Assembly (NCBI RefSeq): GCF_937949835.1
Contig: NZ_CALEDC010000197.1
Coordinates: 1-6,380, forward strand
Reading direction: 5' to 3'
Source of the DNA: an uncultured Campylobacter sp.
Lineage (GTDB): Bacteria; Campylobacterota; Campylobacteria; Campylobacterales; Campylobacteraceae
Length of the DNA stretch: 6,380 bases
In this document: positions 1 to 5,891 of the stretch, one piece after another
Layout of the letters: every line of letters begins with the position of its first letter
How positions within the stretch are numbered: the stretch's first letter is position 1
Translations under genes and position numbers: made by a program
The notes under the pieces: generated by a model
The model's input: the letters and a program-made list of their open reading frames with translations, nothing else
The model's database searches: none
What the model was told of the DNA's origin: nothing

Positions 1-69
1 GGGTTTATACCTCAGGGTTAAAACTTAGCCGCCAAAGCGACCAAATAATTAATTTTATTTCAGCCTTTA

Positions 70-228
70 TTATCTTGCAAGTTTTTTGCAAGCATCGTTT
101 TTGCTTAGATAAAATTTATTCGTTTTAGCTAAATCATAAGCTTTTTTATGATACTTTTACATCTTCTACCCGCCACCTGCACTGCTACCATTATGAAAGG
201 TAAGAGTACAGCTCTCATAGATATTTGC
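70..228 (-). pseudogene. Decayed coding fragment of unknown identity
   Basis: One minus-strand frame reads like protein in two stretches. The upstream one covers 228-169 (20 codons, with the segment YESCTLTFHNGSSAGGG). The downstream one covers 156-73 (28 codons, with KKAYDLAKTNKF and KNDACKKLAR) and ends at a TAA at 70-72. They are separated by a TAG (166-168) and a TAA (157-159), and another in-frame TAA sits at 229-231, so no intact gene exists. The residue mix (Lys, Asp, Asn, Ala, Cys, few random hydrophobics) is more protein-like than the opposite strand. A neighbouring frame also stays open across the interrupted segment, so two small frameshifts are as plausible as two nonsense mutations. 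I do not recognise the family. Chance open frames of this size are common in A+T-rich DNA, hence the low confidence. Confidence 0.3.
74..92. repeat. Short inverted repeat, 7-bp stem
   Basis: CTTGCAA (74-80) and TTGCAAG (86-92) form a perfect 7-bp stem with a 5-nt loop. TTTTT follows on the plus strand at 98-102, five bases after the stem. This could be a weak plus-strand terminator for a gene left of the window, but the stem is short and the T-run is displaced. It also overlaps the decayed minus-strand fragment. Confidence 0.3.
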
Positions 229-305
229 TTAAATTGATTTTAATTTCACCCGATACTTTACGACGAAAAAATTTCAAAATTTAGCCTTAAATTTATCGTC
301 ATTTT

Positions 306-313
306 GCTATGAT
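306..313 (+). promoter_or_regulatory. Probable promoter of the phosphorylase-like gene and rlmN
   Basis: TATGAT at 308-313 is preceded by TG at 305-306, giving an extended -10 (TGCTATGAT) with one mismatch to TATAAT. The upstream DNA is T-rich (ATTTATCGTCATTTTGC), as is usual for Campylobacter sigma-70 promoters, which have no clear -35 box. Transcription would start near 320, leaving about 26 nt of leader before the ATG at 346. It is the only good candidate upstream of the two-gene operon. Confidence 0.55.
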
Positions 314-345
314 TAGTGAAAAATAATGAAAGCGTGAATGCGTAA

Positions 346-891
346 ATGATAATCTCTGCCGGACGAAATGAAATTTTTGACTTTGCCCTGCCCATGGGCG
401 TAGGGCTAGTGGATATGAGTATAAATTTGACTAAATTTTTATGCGAAAATAGGCAAAGCTTGCCGAGTGAAATCATTTTCGTGGGTTCTGCAGGGCTATA
501 TAAAGAGGGTGAAATTCTAAAAATTTATGAAAGCAGATCGGCTGTAAACTGCGAGATATCGGCGCTTTATGAACTTTCATACTCTCCAATTAACTATGAA
601 ATTATAGCTGGGGATTCTGCCGATGTTTCATATGAAACAATAACTAATAGCTCAAATTTTATCACGACCGATAAAGAATCCGCGCTAAAATTCTTTGAGC
701 GAGGTTATTTTTTAGAAAATATGGAATTTTTTGCGGTTCTTAAGGTAGCTCAAAAATTTCAAATTCCCGCTTACGGAATTTTTTGTGCGACGAATTTTTG
801 TGATTCAAACGCTCACGCAGATTTTTTAAAAAACCACGCCGCCGCAAAAGAAAATTTAACTAAATATCTAAAAACCAAGGCATTAATTTGA
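346..891 (+). CDS. Purine-nucleoside phosphorylase / MTA-SAH nucleosidase-like protein
   Basis: This is a 181-residue cytosolic protein of the PNP/UDP phosphorylase superfamily, whose members cleave the N-glycosidic bond of purine nucleosides or 5'-methylthioadenosine / S-adenosylhomocysteine. Visible landmarks are the glycine motif [11 protein letters not shown] (45-55), matching the family's N-x-G-[ST]-AG region, and [14 protein letters not shown] (125-138), matching the family's M-E-x-x-A-x-x-x-[VA] signature, with Glu127 as the expected ribose-contacting residue. A following strand, [17 protein letters not shown] (141-157), places Asp153 near the family's catalytic Asp. At 181 residues it is shorter than typical members (about 230), and the usual N-terminal glycine loop is reduced. 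Activity is therefore not assured and the substrate is unknown. The ATG at 346 lacks a strong Shine-Dalgarno; GAAAG at 328-332 is distant. Its TGA overlaps the TTG start of rlmN by four bases (888-891), so the two are probably co-transcribed and translationally coupled. Confidence 0.72.
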   Translation: MIISAGRNEIFDFALPMGVGLVDMSINLTKFLCENRQSLPSEIIFVGSAGLYKEGEILKIYESRSAVNCEISALYELSYSPINYEIIAGDSADVSYETITNSSNFITTDKESALKFFERGYFLENMEFFAVLKVAQKFQIPAYGIFCATNFCDSNAHADFLKNHAAAKENLTKYLKTKALI

Positions 892-1997
892 AAAATATCT
901 TTGATTTTACGATGAAAGAGCTTGAAAATTTCATCGAACCAAAATTTAGAGCCAAGCAAATTTACGAATGGGTTTACAAAAAGAACGTGGATGACTTCGC
1001 ACAAATGCTAAATCTACCAAAAGAGATCCGTCAAAGTTTAGCTCAAAATTTTTATTTAGATCCACTTGAATGCGTCAGATCCGAAACAAGTAGCGATGGC
1101 AGTATCAAATACCTTTTCGCTCTCAAAGACGGCAAGACGATCGAAAGCGTTCTGCTACCGATGAAGGATGAGCTGCGAGATGAAAACAAAAAAGTTGTAA
1201 GACACGCGCGCTACTCAATCTGCGTAAGTTCGCAAGTGGGTTGCAAAATTGGCTGCACCTTTTGCCTGACAGCAAAAGGTGGCTTCGTACGGAATTTAAC
1301 TCCAGGCGAAATCGTGGCTCAAATTTGGCTCATCAAGAAAATGAACGCTATCCCGTACGAACGCCGCGTCAATGTCGTATATATGGGGATGGGCGAACCG
1401 CTTAATAACCTAGACAACGTTGCCAAAGCCGTGCAAATTTTAAAAGAAAACGACGGACTCGCCATAGCGCCGCGTCGCCAAACGATAAGTACAAGCGGAC
1501 TTTCTACGCAGATAAAAAAGCTTGGCGAAATGGATCTTGGCGTGCTACTTGCAATCTCGCTGCATGCAGTGGATGACGAACTGCGTGAAAAACTAATGCC
1601 GATAAATCGCGCCTACAATATCGCATCGATCATGCAGGCGGTGCGCGAGTTCCCAATCGATCTGCGAAAGCGCGTGATGTTTGAATACCTAATGATCGAT
1701 GGCGTGAACGATCGCCCAAGCGATGCCAAAACGCTAGTGAAGCTTCTGCACGGCATTCGCGCAAAAGTAAATCTGATCTATTTTAATCCGCACGAAGGCT
1801 CAAGCTTTGGCAGACCAAGCCCCGAAAATATGGTGAAATTTCAAGACTATCTATGCGCGCACGGTATTACCTGTACGATCCGCCAGAGCAAGGGGCTAGA
1901 TATCAGTGCGGCGTGCGGACAGCTCAAGCAAAGAAACGAGAAAAATAAAATTCCGACTCAGAACAGTATCGGTACCGATAAAATTTCGAACAAGTAG
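888..1997 (+). CDS. rlmN: Dual-specificity rRNA/tRNA adenine-C2 methyltransferase RlmN
   Basis: RlmN is a radical-SAM enzyme that methylates C2 of A2503 in 23S rRNA and of A37 in a subset of tRNAs, in the cytosol. The 369-residue product has the full motif set. An N-terminal RNA-binding region contains [14 protein letters not shown] (19-32). Glu86 in ESVLLP matches a conserved RlmN position. The 4Fe-4S radical-SAM cluster CKIGCTFC has Cys119, Cys123 and Cys126. SAM-binding GMGEPLNN is at 167-174, and TISTSG is at 199-204. The methyl-carrier cysteine is Cys343 in AACGQL. The start is TTG at 888, preceded by AAGG (877-880) seven bases upstream. The next ATG (912) has no comparable ribosome site and would trim MKNIFDFT, which suits the family N-terminus. 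The last 18 or so residues ([17 protein letters not shown]) are polar and look non-conserved. They lie where remnants of another gene begin, so the tail may be an acquired extension. Confidence 0.96.
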   Translation: MKNIFDFTMKELENFIEPKFRAKQIYEWVYKKNVDDFAQMLNLPKEIRQSLAQNFYLDPLECVRSETSSDGSIKYLFALKDGKTIESVLLPMKDELRDENKKVVRHARYSICVSSQVGCKIGCTFCLTAKGGFVRNLTPGEIVAQIWLIKKMNAIPYERRVNVVYMGMGEPLNNLDNVAKAVQILKENDGLAIAPRRQTISTSGLSTQIKKLGEMDLGVLLAISLHAVDDELREKLMPINRAYNIASIMQAVREFPIDLRKRVMFEYLMIDGVNDRPSDAKTLVKLLHGIRAKVNLIYFNPHEGSSFGRPSPENMVKFQDYLCAHGITCTIRQSKGLDISAACGQLKQRNEKNKIPTQNSIGTDKISNK

Positions 1998-2062
1998 AGG
2001 AAAAATTCGGCGATTATTTTCAGATCATAAGGCAGATCAGTAAAAAATTTATAAAGGAGTAG
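1982..2062 (+). pseudogene. C-terminal remnant of an unrecognised gene overlapping the rlmN end
   Basis: A frame different from that of rlmN is open for 26 codons at 1982-2059 and closes with TAG at 2060-2062. It reads strongly like protein: [14 protein letters not shown] followed by IIRQISKKFIKE. No ATG, GTG or TTG lies in frame, and TAA stops at 1979-1981 and 1946-1948 block extension to the left. The stop is only two bases before the ATG at 2065, and the codons AAG GAG near its end double as the Shine-Dalgarno of that next reading frame. This is typical operon packing. My reading is that a deletion or decay removed the body of a gene once between rlmN and the frame at 2065. I do not recognise the protein. 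Chance coding-likeness cannot be excluded for 26 codons. Confidence 0.4.
2053..2059 (+). promoter_or_regulatory. Strong ribosome binding site before ATG 2065
   Basis: AAAGGAG at 2053-2059 is a near-perfect Shine-Dalgarno placed 5 nt before the ATG at 2065. It is the strongest ribosome site in the window, yet the frame behind it stops after 22 codons. That argues that a real gene once began here. Confidence 0.6.
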
Positions 2063-2064
2063 CA

Positions 2065-2181
2065 ATGGACGCGCAAAAAATAATGGATGAGAACAGCATC
2101 TTCTTAAACAGATCGCTACTTAAAAAATCCTAGATTACAAACGCTGAAATCATCCGCGAATTCCTTCTTATCTACCCTTAA
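2065..2181 (+). pseudogene. N-terminal remnant of an unrecognised gene with in-frame stops
   Basis: From ATG 2065 the frame encodes 22 residues (MDAQKIMDENSIF, then LNRSLLKKS) and hits TAG at 2131-2133. The same frame then continues with 15 protein-like codons (ITNAEIIREFLLIYP) to TAA at 2179-2181 and a further TAG shortly after. The TAG could derive from CAG (Gln) or AAG (Lys) by one substitution. With the strong ribosome site in front, this looks like the 5' end of a gene inactivated by nonsense mutation, the rest being lost before the minus-strand ORF that ends at 2210. A genuine 22-residue peptide is the alternative. I do not recognise the family. It would have been co-transcribed with rlmN and the remnant just upstream. 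Confidence 0.45.
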
Positions 2182-2209
2182 CATTTCGAATTTTCATAGA
2201 AATTAACAA

Positions 2210-2668
2210 TTACAATCCAAGTCTCATGCCAATATCTTGCGATATTTCTATTGTTTGTTTTTGTTCTATGCTACGGTCTATGCCCAAACCAAGTACCCTC
2301 TTGCAATATTCCCCAAAAGAAGCAACTACCGTTTTGCTCCCCATGCTTGCTATTAATGCCGAGCTTTCTAAATTAACAGAGCTTCCCGCTCCACCCTTTT
2401 GCTTAAATAGGAAATTAGCGTATTCGTCAAATTCTTTTTTAAATATTCCATGTTCTTGATTGTATTTTTTAAAAGAATCAACATCGGATTTAAAATCTTT
2501 TATGCTACCGCCCAACTTATCTTGAAGCATCCAATATTTATGCGCTCTGAGCTCAAATTTACCGTAATTTTCGCTACCGAAAATAAATATATGAAACCCG
2601 TTGTCTAGCCAAGTTGAATTATATGCTTTTATGGCCTTAGCGCTTTTTTCCCAATATAGCCATCGCAA
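2210..2668 (-). CDS. Hypothetical protein, probably 5'-truncated
   Basis: A 152-residue reading frame that I do not recognise. The only available start near its 5' end is TTG at 2668, with no Shine-Dalgarno, four codons after an in-frame TAA (2681-2683). The first residues, RWLYWEKSAKAIKAYNSTW, look like the interior of a protein. Features seen are an aromatic-rich segment LDNGFHIFIFGSENYGKF, a charged, probably helical segment around DFKSDVDSFKKYN and FDEYANFLFKQ, a Gly/Ser-rich linker (KGGAGSSVN), and a C-terminus ending DIGMRLGL. There are no transmembrane segments or obvious catalytic motifs. The base composition is visibly more A+T-rich than rlmN, the pseudouridine synthase or purB, suggesting separate origin. 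It lies downstream of the pseudouridine synthase on the same strand with a 150-bp gap, and converges on the rlmN remnants. Protein-like content across 150 codons makes it real coding sequence; whether it is still expressed is doubtful. Confidence 0.55.
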   Translation of the reverse strand: MRWLYWEKSAKAIKAYNSTWLDNGFHIFIFGSENYGKFELRAHKYWMLQDKLGGSIKDFKSDVDSFKKYNQEHGIFKKEFDEYANFLFKQKGGAGSSVNLESSALIASMGSKTVVASFGEYCKRVLGLGIDRSIEQKQTIEISQDIGMRLGL

Positions 2669-2779
2669 AATAAAATCGTCTTAAAATTTTCAAATGACCA
2701 TAGATGAGAAATTAATAAATTAAACGCCGTTGTAATCACAAAATTGTATAAAAACCAGCAAAAGCAAAATCCTAGTCAT
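2669..2779 (-). pseudogene. Possible decayed 5' end of the hypothetical gene, with signal-peptide-like start
   Basis: In frame with the hypothetical ORF at 2210-2668, and 37 codons upstream of its TTG, an ATG at 2779-2777 starts MTRILLLLVFIQFCDYNGV. This is a positively charged residue followed by a hydrophobic run, as in a secretory signal peptide. Three stop codons (one straight after this peptide, then two more, the last at 2681-2683) separate it from the ORF. The simplest inference is a formerly exported protein whose front has decayed. No good ribosome site precedes the ATG; GAGG is about 17 nt upstream. Hydrophobic runs arise easily in T-rich DNA, so this may be coincidence. Confidence 0.25.
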
Positions 2780-2818
2780 AAAAATAATCGCCGCCACCTC
2801 AAAATTTTATTGAGTTGC

Positions 2819-4207
2819 TTAAATTTTACCGATTTTAGCAAGATTATAAAACTCTCTCGCGGCATCGAATTTGCTTTTTATCTCGTATCGTTCGCCGCCT
2901 AGTTCAAAGCGGATTGCATTCGCGTGCAGCAACAATCTCGGCGCTCCCGTCGTTCTGATCCGCTCTGTCTCATCCATCTTTTTATCCAATATCCGCTCCG
3001 CTTGCTCGCGCGAAAGCCCGTACAGCGGCTCTCCCAATATCGGCGCACCCGCGGCAAATAGATGCAGCCTGATCTGATGCTGCCTACCCGTCAGCGGATA
3101 GCACTCAATCAGGCTAGCGTCTATGTCCGAGAAATATCGCAGCGGGCGTATCAGCGTGATCGCCTCTTTTCCGTCGCGCGATATTTTCATACGAATTTTA
3201 AGATCGGCAAACTCGTCGCTAGGAGCGATCGGAGCATCAATCACAAACCCCTCAAAATCCTTTAAAAATTTCAGTTTCTCGCTAAATTTTGCGTATTTTG
3301 CAGGCTCAAATTTTTTAAAATTTACGCAGCCCATAGAAGTAGCTGGCAAAGATTTAGCCACAGATAAGGCGCAAGGTTTATGTCCGTTATCCGCGCTACT
3401 CATCGCGATAGCGGGTTTAAGCTTATCACTCACGCCGCAGGATAAGGCATCAAATTCAGATCCGCTGTCAACATCGCCAGCAGGAGCGCCAGATTCAAAT
3501 TTAGCTTGCATGCCGTCAGATAGAGCATCGCACCATAATCTCCTACTCGCACTATTAGACAAGATATTAAATCCAAATTTATTGCCTACTCCTTTTAGAG
3601 CTAGTGTATCGCGCAGATCCGATACGCTACTTGGTAAACTCACAGCATCGCCCGCAAATTTTGATCCGCAAATTTCATACGAACCTAGCGCATAGCAATT
3701 CTCTATCTCGCCATTGCAAGCAGCACTTTGCAAATCCCCTCGTACGAGCGCTAGATAGCTTTTCATCACTCTACGCTGTTCGAAGCACTCTTTAAGCTCG
3801 CGCGCCGCGTCTTTATCCTTAGCGACGATAAGAATTCCGCTGGTTTCTAAATCAAGCCTATGCGCCACGCACGCGTCCTGCCCGTATAGCGACCAGATCT
3901 CGTCATACATATTATAAGGCGAGTTGCGCCCGCTCGGATGGCTTAAAATTCCACTCGGCTTGTCAAATGCCGCAAACGCATCGCACTCAAAGATCGGCTT
4001 CAGTCCGCGCGGCTCGCATTTGTAATCGATCAAAAAAATTTCTCCGTGCGCGACGGAGTTTTTATGCAAATTCTGATCCTCTGCATCGGTTACGCGGTGC
4101 TTGTCGCAGATGCGCTGCGCGGATTTCATATCGTATCCGAGGCTAAGCAGAATTTCGTAAATTTTGCGCCCCTCAAAGCTTCCCAAGCTTCTTTTCTCAT
4201 AACCCAT
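2819..4207 (-). CDS. RluA-family RNA pseudouridine synthase with large internal insertion
   Basis: This enzyme isomerises specific uridines of rRNA or tRNA to pseudouridine in the cytosol; the target cannot be read from sequence. The N-terminal 60 residues look like a weak S4-type RNA-binding fold (KIYEILLSLGYDMKSAQRICDKHRV, in two parts, ending EIFLIDY). The catalytic domain starts at FAAFDKPSGILSHPSGRN (78-95). HRLDLETSG (116-124) gives the catalytic Asp119, followed by KSYLALVRG (149-157). The domain resumes at GFVIDAPI (320-327), RDGKEAIT (344-351) and TGRQHQIRLHL (373-383), and ends with LLLHANAIRFE. About 160 residues (158-318) between VRG and GFVIDAPI have no counterpart in ordinary members, where the catalytic Asp and the TGR-HQIR motif lie about 100 residues apart rather than 255. 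Length is 462 against about 300 for the family. The ATG at 4207 follows a weak GAAAG, and a TATAAT box lies at 4253-4248. The core motifs are intact, so activity is likely. Confidence 0.92.
   Translation of the reverse strand: MGYEKRSLGSFEGRKIYEILLSLGYDMKSAQRICDKHRVTDAEDQNLHKNSVAHGEIFLIDYKCEPRGLKPIFECDAFAAFDKPSGILSHPSGRNSPYNMYDEIWSLYGQDACVAHRLDLETSGILIVAKDKDAARELKECFEQRRVMKSYLALVRGDLQSAACNGEIENCYALGSYEICGSKFAGDAVSLPSSVSDLRDTLALKGVGNKFGFNILSNSASRRLWCDALSDGMQAKFESGAPAGDVDSGSEFDALSCGVSDKLKPAIAMSSADNGHKPCALSVAKSLPATSMGCVNFKKFEPAKYAKFSEKLKFLKDFEGFVIDAPIAPSDEFADLKIRMKISRDGKEAITLIRPLRYFSDIDASLIECYPLTGRQHQIRLHLFAAGAPILGEPLYGLSREQAERILDKKMDETERIRTTGAPRLLLHANAIRFELGGERYEIKSKFDAAREFYNLAKIGKI
3329..3610 (-). 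repeat. Degenerate 26-residue (78-bp) tandem repeats inside the pseudouridine synthase
   Basis: Within the insertion of the pseudouridine synthase, units spaced by exactly 26 codons begin DTLALKGVGNKFG (residue 200), CDALSDGMQAKFE (226), FDALSCGVSDKLK (252) and PCALSVAKS (278, partial). Shared columns are A-L at 3-4, Ser at 5, Gly at 7, Val/Met at 8, Lys at 11 and Phe/Leu at 12. At DNA level the best match is around GATGCTCTATC / GATGCCTTATC / TGCGCCTTATC. A further GSKFAGDAVS at 181-190 resembles GSEFDALS at 249-256. The repeats are old and diverged. They suggest the insertion grew by duplication of a short unit rather than by acquiring a folded domain. Confidence 0.45.
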
Positions 4208-4231
4208 ATTAAACTTTCAGCCCTATTTTTA

Positions 4232-4237
4232 TATAAT
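4232..4237 (+). promoter_or_regulatory. purB promoter -10 box
   Basis: A perfect TATAAT at 4232-4237 sits in a T-rich context (CCCTATTTTTATATAATTTTTGCC), the usual Campylobacter sigma-70 arrangement. Transcription would start near 4244, giving a leader of about 39 nt to the purB ATG at 4283. The upstream part of this promoter overlaps the first codons of the divergent pseudouridine synthase gene. Confidence 0.65.
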
Positions 4238-4247
4238 TTTTGCCATC

Positions 4248-4253
4248 ATTATA
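4248..4253 (-). promoter_or_regulatory. Promoter -10 box of the pseudouridine synthase gene
   Basis: On the minus strand TATAAT (4253-4248) is preceded by TG, reading TTGTATAATGATGG. Transcription would start near 4241 and give a leader of about 34 nt to the ATG at 4207. Its upstream half lies across the purB ribosome site and start, so it overlaps the purB promoter face to face. Confidence 0.6.
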
Positions 4254-4268
4254 CAAGAAATTCTAACC

Positions 4269-4274
4269 GAAAGG
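4269..4274 (+). promoter_or_regulatory. purB ribosome binding site
   Basis: GAAAGG at 4269-4274 lies 8 nt before the ATG at 4283. It fixes that ATG as the start, rather than an in-frame upstream ATG at 4046 that would place 79 extra codons antisense to the divergent gene. Confidence 0.65.
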
Positions 4275-4282
4275 CTACTAAA

Positions 4283-5614
4283 ATGGTCGAAAGATACGCA
4301 AGAAAAGAGATGTCTGAAAAATGGAGCTTGCAAGCCAAATACGACGCGTGGCTAAAAGTCGAGCTCGCGGCGGTTAAGGCGTGGAATAAACTAGGTCTAA
4401 TAAGCGACTGTGATAAAGATAAAATTCTACAAAACGCAAGCTTTAGGATCGAGCGGATAGATGAGATCGAAAAGACCACCAAGCACGACGTGATTGCATT
4501 TCTAACGAGCGTGAGTGAGAGCCTTGGGCAGGAGAGCCGCTTCGTGCATTACGGCATGACTAGCAGCGATTGCATCGATACCGCCGTTGCACTACAAATC
4601 AAAGAAAGCATGGAGCTTATCATTGAGGATGTGCAAAATTTAAAAGCTGCGATAAAATCTCAAGCCATGAAGCATAAAATGACACTGATGGTCGGGCGCA
4701 GCCACGGTATCCACGGCGAGCCGATCACTTTCGGACTCGTGCTTGCGGTCTGGTATGATGAGATAAATCGCGCGCTAGAGCTTTTGCAACACGCAAAAAG
4801 CGTTATCAGCTACGGCAAAATAAGCGGTGCGATGGGGAATTTCGCCCACGCTCCACTAGAGCTGGAAGAGCTAGTGTGCGAATATCTGGGGCTAAAGCCC
4901 GCTCCCGCGTCCAATCAAGTCATCCAGCGCGATCGCTACGCACAGGTAATGAGCGCACTTGCGATCCTGGCTTCCAGCTGCGAAAAGATCGCTATCGCAA
5001 TCCGCCACTATCAACGCACCGAGGTTTATGAGGCAGAGGAATTTTTTAGCCCAGGTCAAAAGGGCAGCTCTGCGATGCCACACAAACGAAATCCTGTCCT
5101 TAGCGAAAACGTAACTGGACTATGTCGTATGATCCGTAGCTTCGCAATACCCGCGATGGAGGACGTAGCGCTATGGCACGAACGCGACATCAGCCATAGC
5201 TCAGTCGAGCGATTTATCCTCCCTGATGGCTTTATAACCGCCGATTTTATGCTAAATCGCTTGACAAGCTTGATCGAAAAACTGCTCGTATATCCCGAAA
5301 ATATGATGAGAAATCTAAATTTAACCGGTGGGCTCGTGTTTTCGCAGCGCGTGCTGCTAGAGCTGCCTAAACGAGGAGTTAGCAGAGAGGATGCTTATAA
5401 AATCGTGCAGCGTAATGCGATGAAGGTCTGGGCGGATCTGCAAGAGGGCAAAAAAGCTATAGATGAGCAAGGGCATAGCCTATTTTTACAAAATCTGCTC
5501 GCAGATACAAAGCTGCGAGAAAAGCTAAGCGAAAGCGAGATCAAAGAGTGCTTCGACTACGGATATTACACCAAAAATGTAGACGCGATTTTCGCTAGGG
5601 TTTTTGGCAAATAG
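4283..5614 (+). CDS. purB: Adenylosuccinate lyase
   Basis: PurB acts twice in purine biosynthesis: it splits SAICAR to AICAR plus fumarate, and adenylosuccinate to AMP plus fumarate. It is a cytosolic homotetramer of the fumarase/aspartase superfamily. The 443-residue product has the expected start MVERYARKEMSEKW and full length. Catalytic and binding landmarks keep the numbering familiar from the Bacillus enzyme: His68 in TTKHDV, His89 in FVHYGMTSSD, and His141 in GRSHGIHGEP. The signature loop GSSAMPHKRNP (261-271) contains the catalytic Ser263 or its neighbour Ser262. ERDISHSSVER (300-310) is also conserved, and the C-terminal domain is complete to AIFARVFGK. The start was chosen because of GAAAGG eight bases upstream, the TATAAT at 4232-4237, and the family N-terminus. 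It is divergent from the pseudouridine synthase gene and appears monocistronic. I saw no riboswitch and no clear PurR-like operator. Confidence 0.97.
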   Translation: MVERYARKEMSEKWSLQAKYDAWLKVELAAVKAWNKLGLISDCDKDKILQNASFRIERIDEIEKTTKHDVIAFLTSVSESLGQESRFVHYGMTSSDCIDTAVALQIKESMELIIEDVQNLKAAIKSQAMKHKMTLMVGRSHGIHGEPITFGLVLAVWYDEINRALELLQHAKSVISYGKISGAMGNFAHAPLELEELVCEYLGLKPAPASNQVIQRDRYAQVMSALAILASSCEKIAIAIRHYQRTEVYEAEEFFSPGQKGSSAMPHKRNPVLSENVTGLCRMIRSFAIPAMEDVALWHERDISHSSVERFILPDGFITADFMLNRLTSLIEKLLVYPENMMRNLNLTGGLVFSQRVLLELPKRGVSREDAYKIVQRNAMKVWADLQEGKKAIDEQGHSLFLQNLLADTKLREKLSESEIKECFDYGYYTKNVDAIFARVFGK

Positions 5615-5768
5615 CAGGCACGGCGACTTGCTATTTTAAAGCTCCGAGCAAGCCTATAAAATATAGCGAAGCGGCTAGAAATTTATGTTTGCGCCGAAAT
5701 ATTTTAAAAACAGCGATTGAAATTTTAAAATTTTTACAAAGACAAAATTTTAGTAAAAGCGCAGCGCT

Positions 5769-5808
5769 TGCGGATAAATCTGGTATCTAAATCCGCACGG
5801 ATCGTGCG
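5769..5808. repeat. Pair of small hairpins after purB
   Basis: TGCGGAT (5769-5775) pairs with ATCCGCA (5791-5797) around a 15-nt loop. Overlapping it, CGCACG (5794-5799) pairs with CGTGCG (5803-5808) around GAT. The two are mutually exclusive, sharing 5794-5797. Just before them AAGCG-CAG-CGCTT (5757-5769) is a third self-complementary element. A T-rich stretch comes only eight bases after the second hairpin (5816-5819), so termination of purB here is possible but weakly supported. Confidence 0.35.
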
Positions 5809-5815
5809 CCACTAC

Positions 5816-5842
5816 TTTTACCGTGAATTTATAAAGGTAAAA
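5816..5842. repeat. Inverted repeat TTTTACC / GGTAAAA
   Basis: TTTTACC (5816-5822) and GGTAAAA (5836-5842) form a 7-bp stem with a 13-nt loop. The right arm continues as GGTAAAATTCT (5836-5846), which recurs in the stronger hairpin at 5892-5931. Confidence 0.35.
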
Positions 5843-5891
5843 TTCTACGCTTGCGGCTAACATCAGAATCGTAAAATTTAATGCTTTAAAA

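Noticed and set aside
3..128. A 41-codon plus-strand open frame from the left window edge
   Set aside because: Its product is Phe/Ile/Cys-rich with no motif and looks like the antisense of the more protein-like minus-strand fragment. It could be the tail of a gene outside the window, but nothing supports that.
2021..2040. Direct repeat CAGATCA (2021-2027 and 2033-2039)
   Set aside because: It falls in a coding-like remnant where it encodes a repeated Gln-Ile pair; two copies of seven bases are not meaningful.
2799..2816. CTCAA / TTGAG inverted repeat just after the pseudouridine synthase stop
   Set aside because: The stem is only 5 bp and A/T-rich, and no T-run follows it directly on the minus strand, so it was not called a terminator.
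3123..3695. A 190-codon plus-strand open frame antisense to the pseudouridine synthase
   Set aside because: It covers the low-complexity insertion of the minus-strand gene, where stops are scarce in several frames. It has no ribosome site or recognisable motif, and its Ser/Leu/Pro-rich content is typical of an antisense shadow.
4046..4282. An upstream in-frame ATG extending PurB by 79 residues
   Set aside because: The extension is antisense to the first codons of the divergent gene and crosses both promoters. The family N-terminus starts at 4283, which has its own ribosome site.
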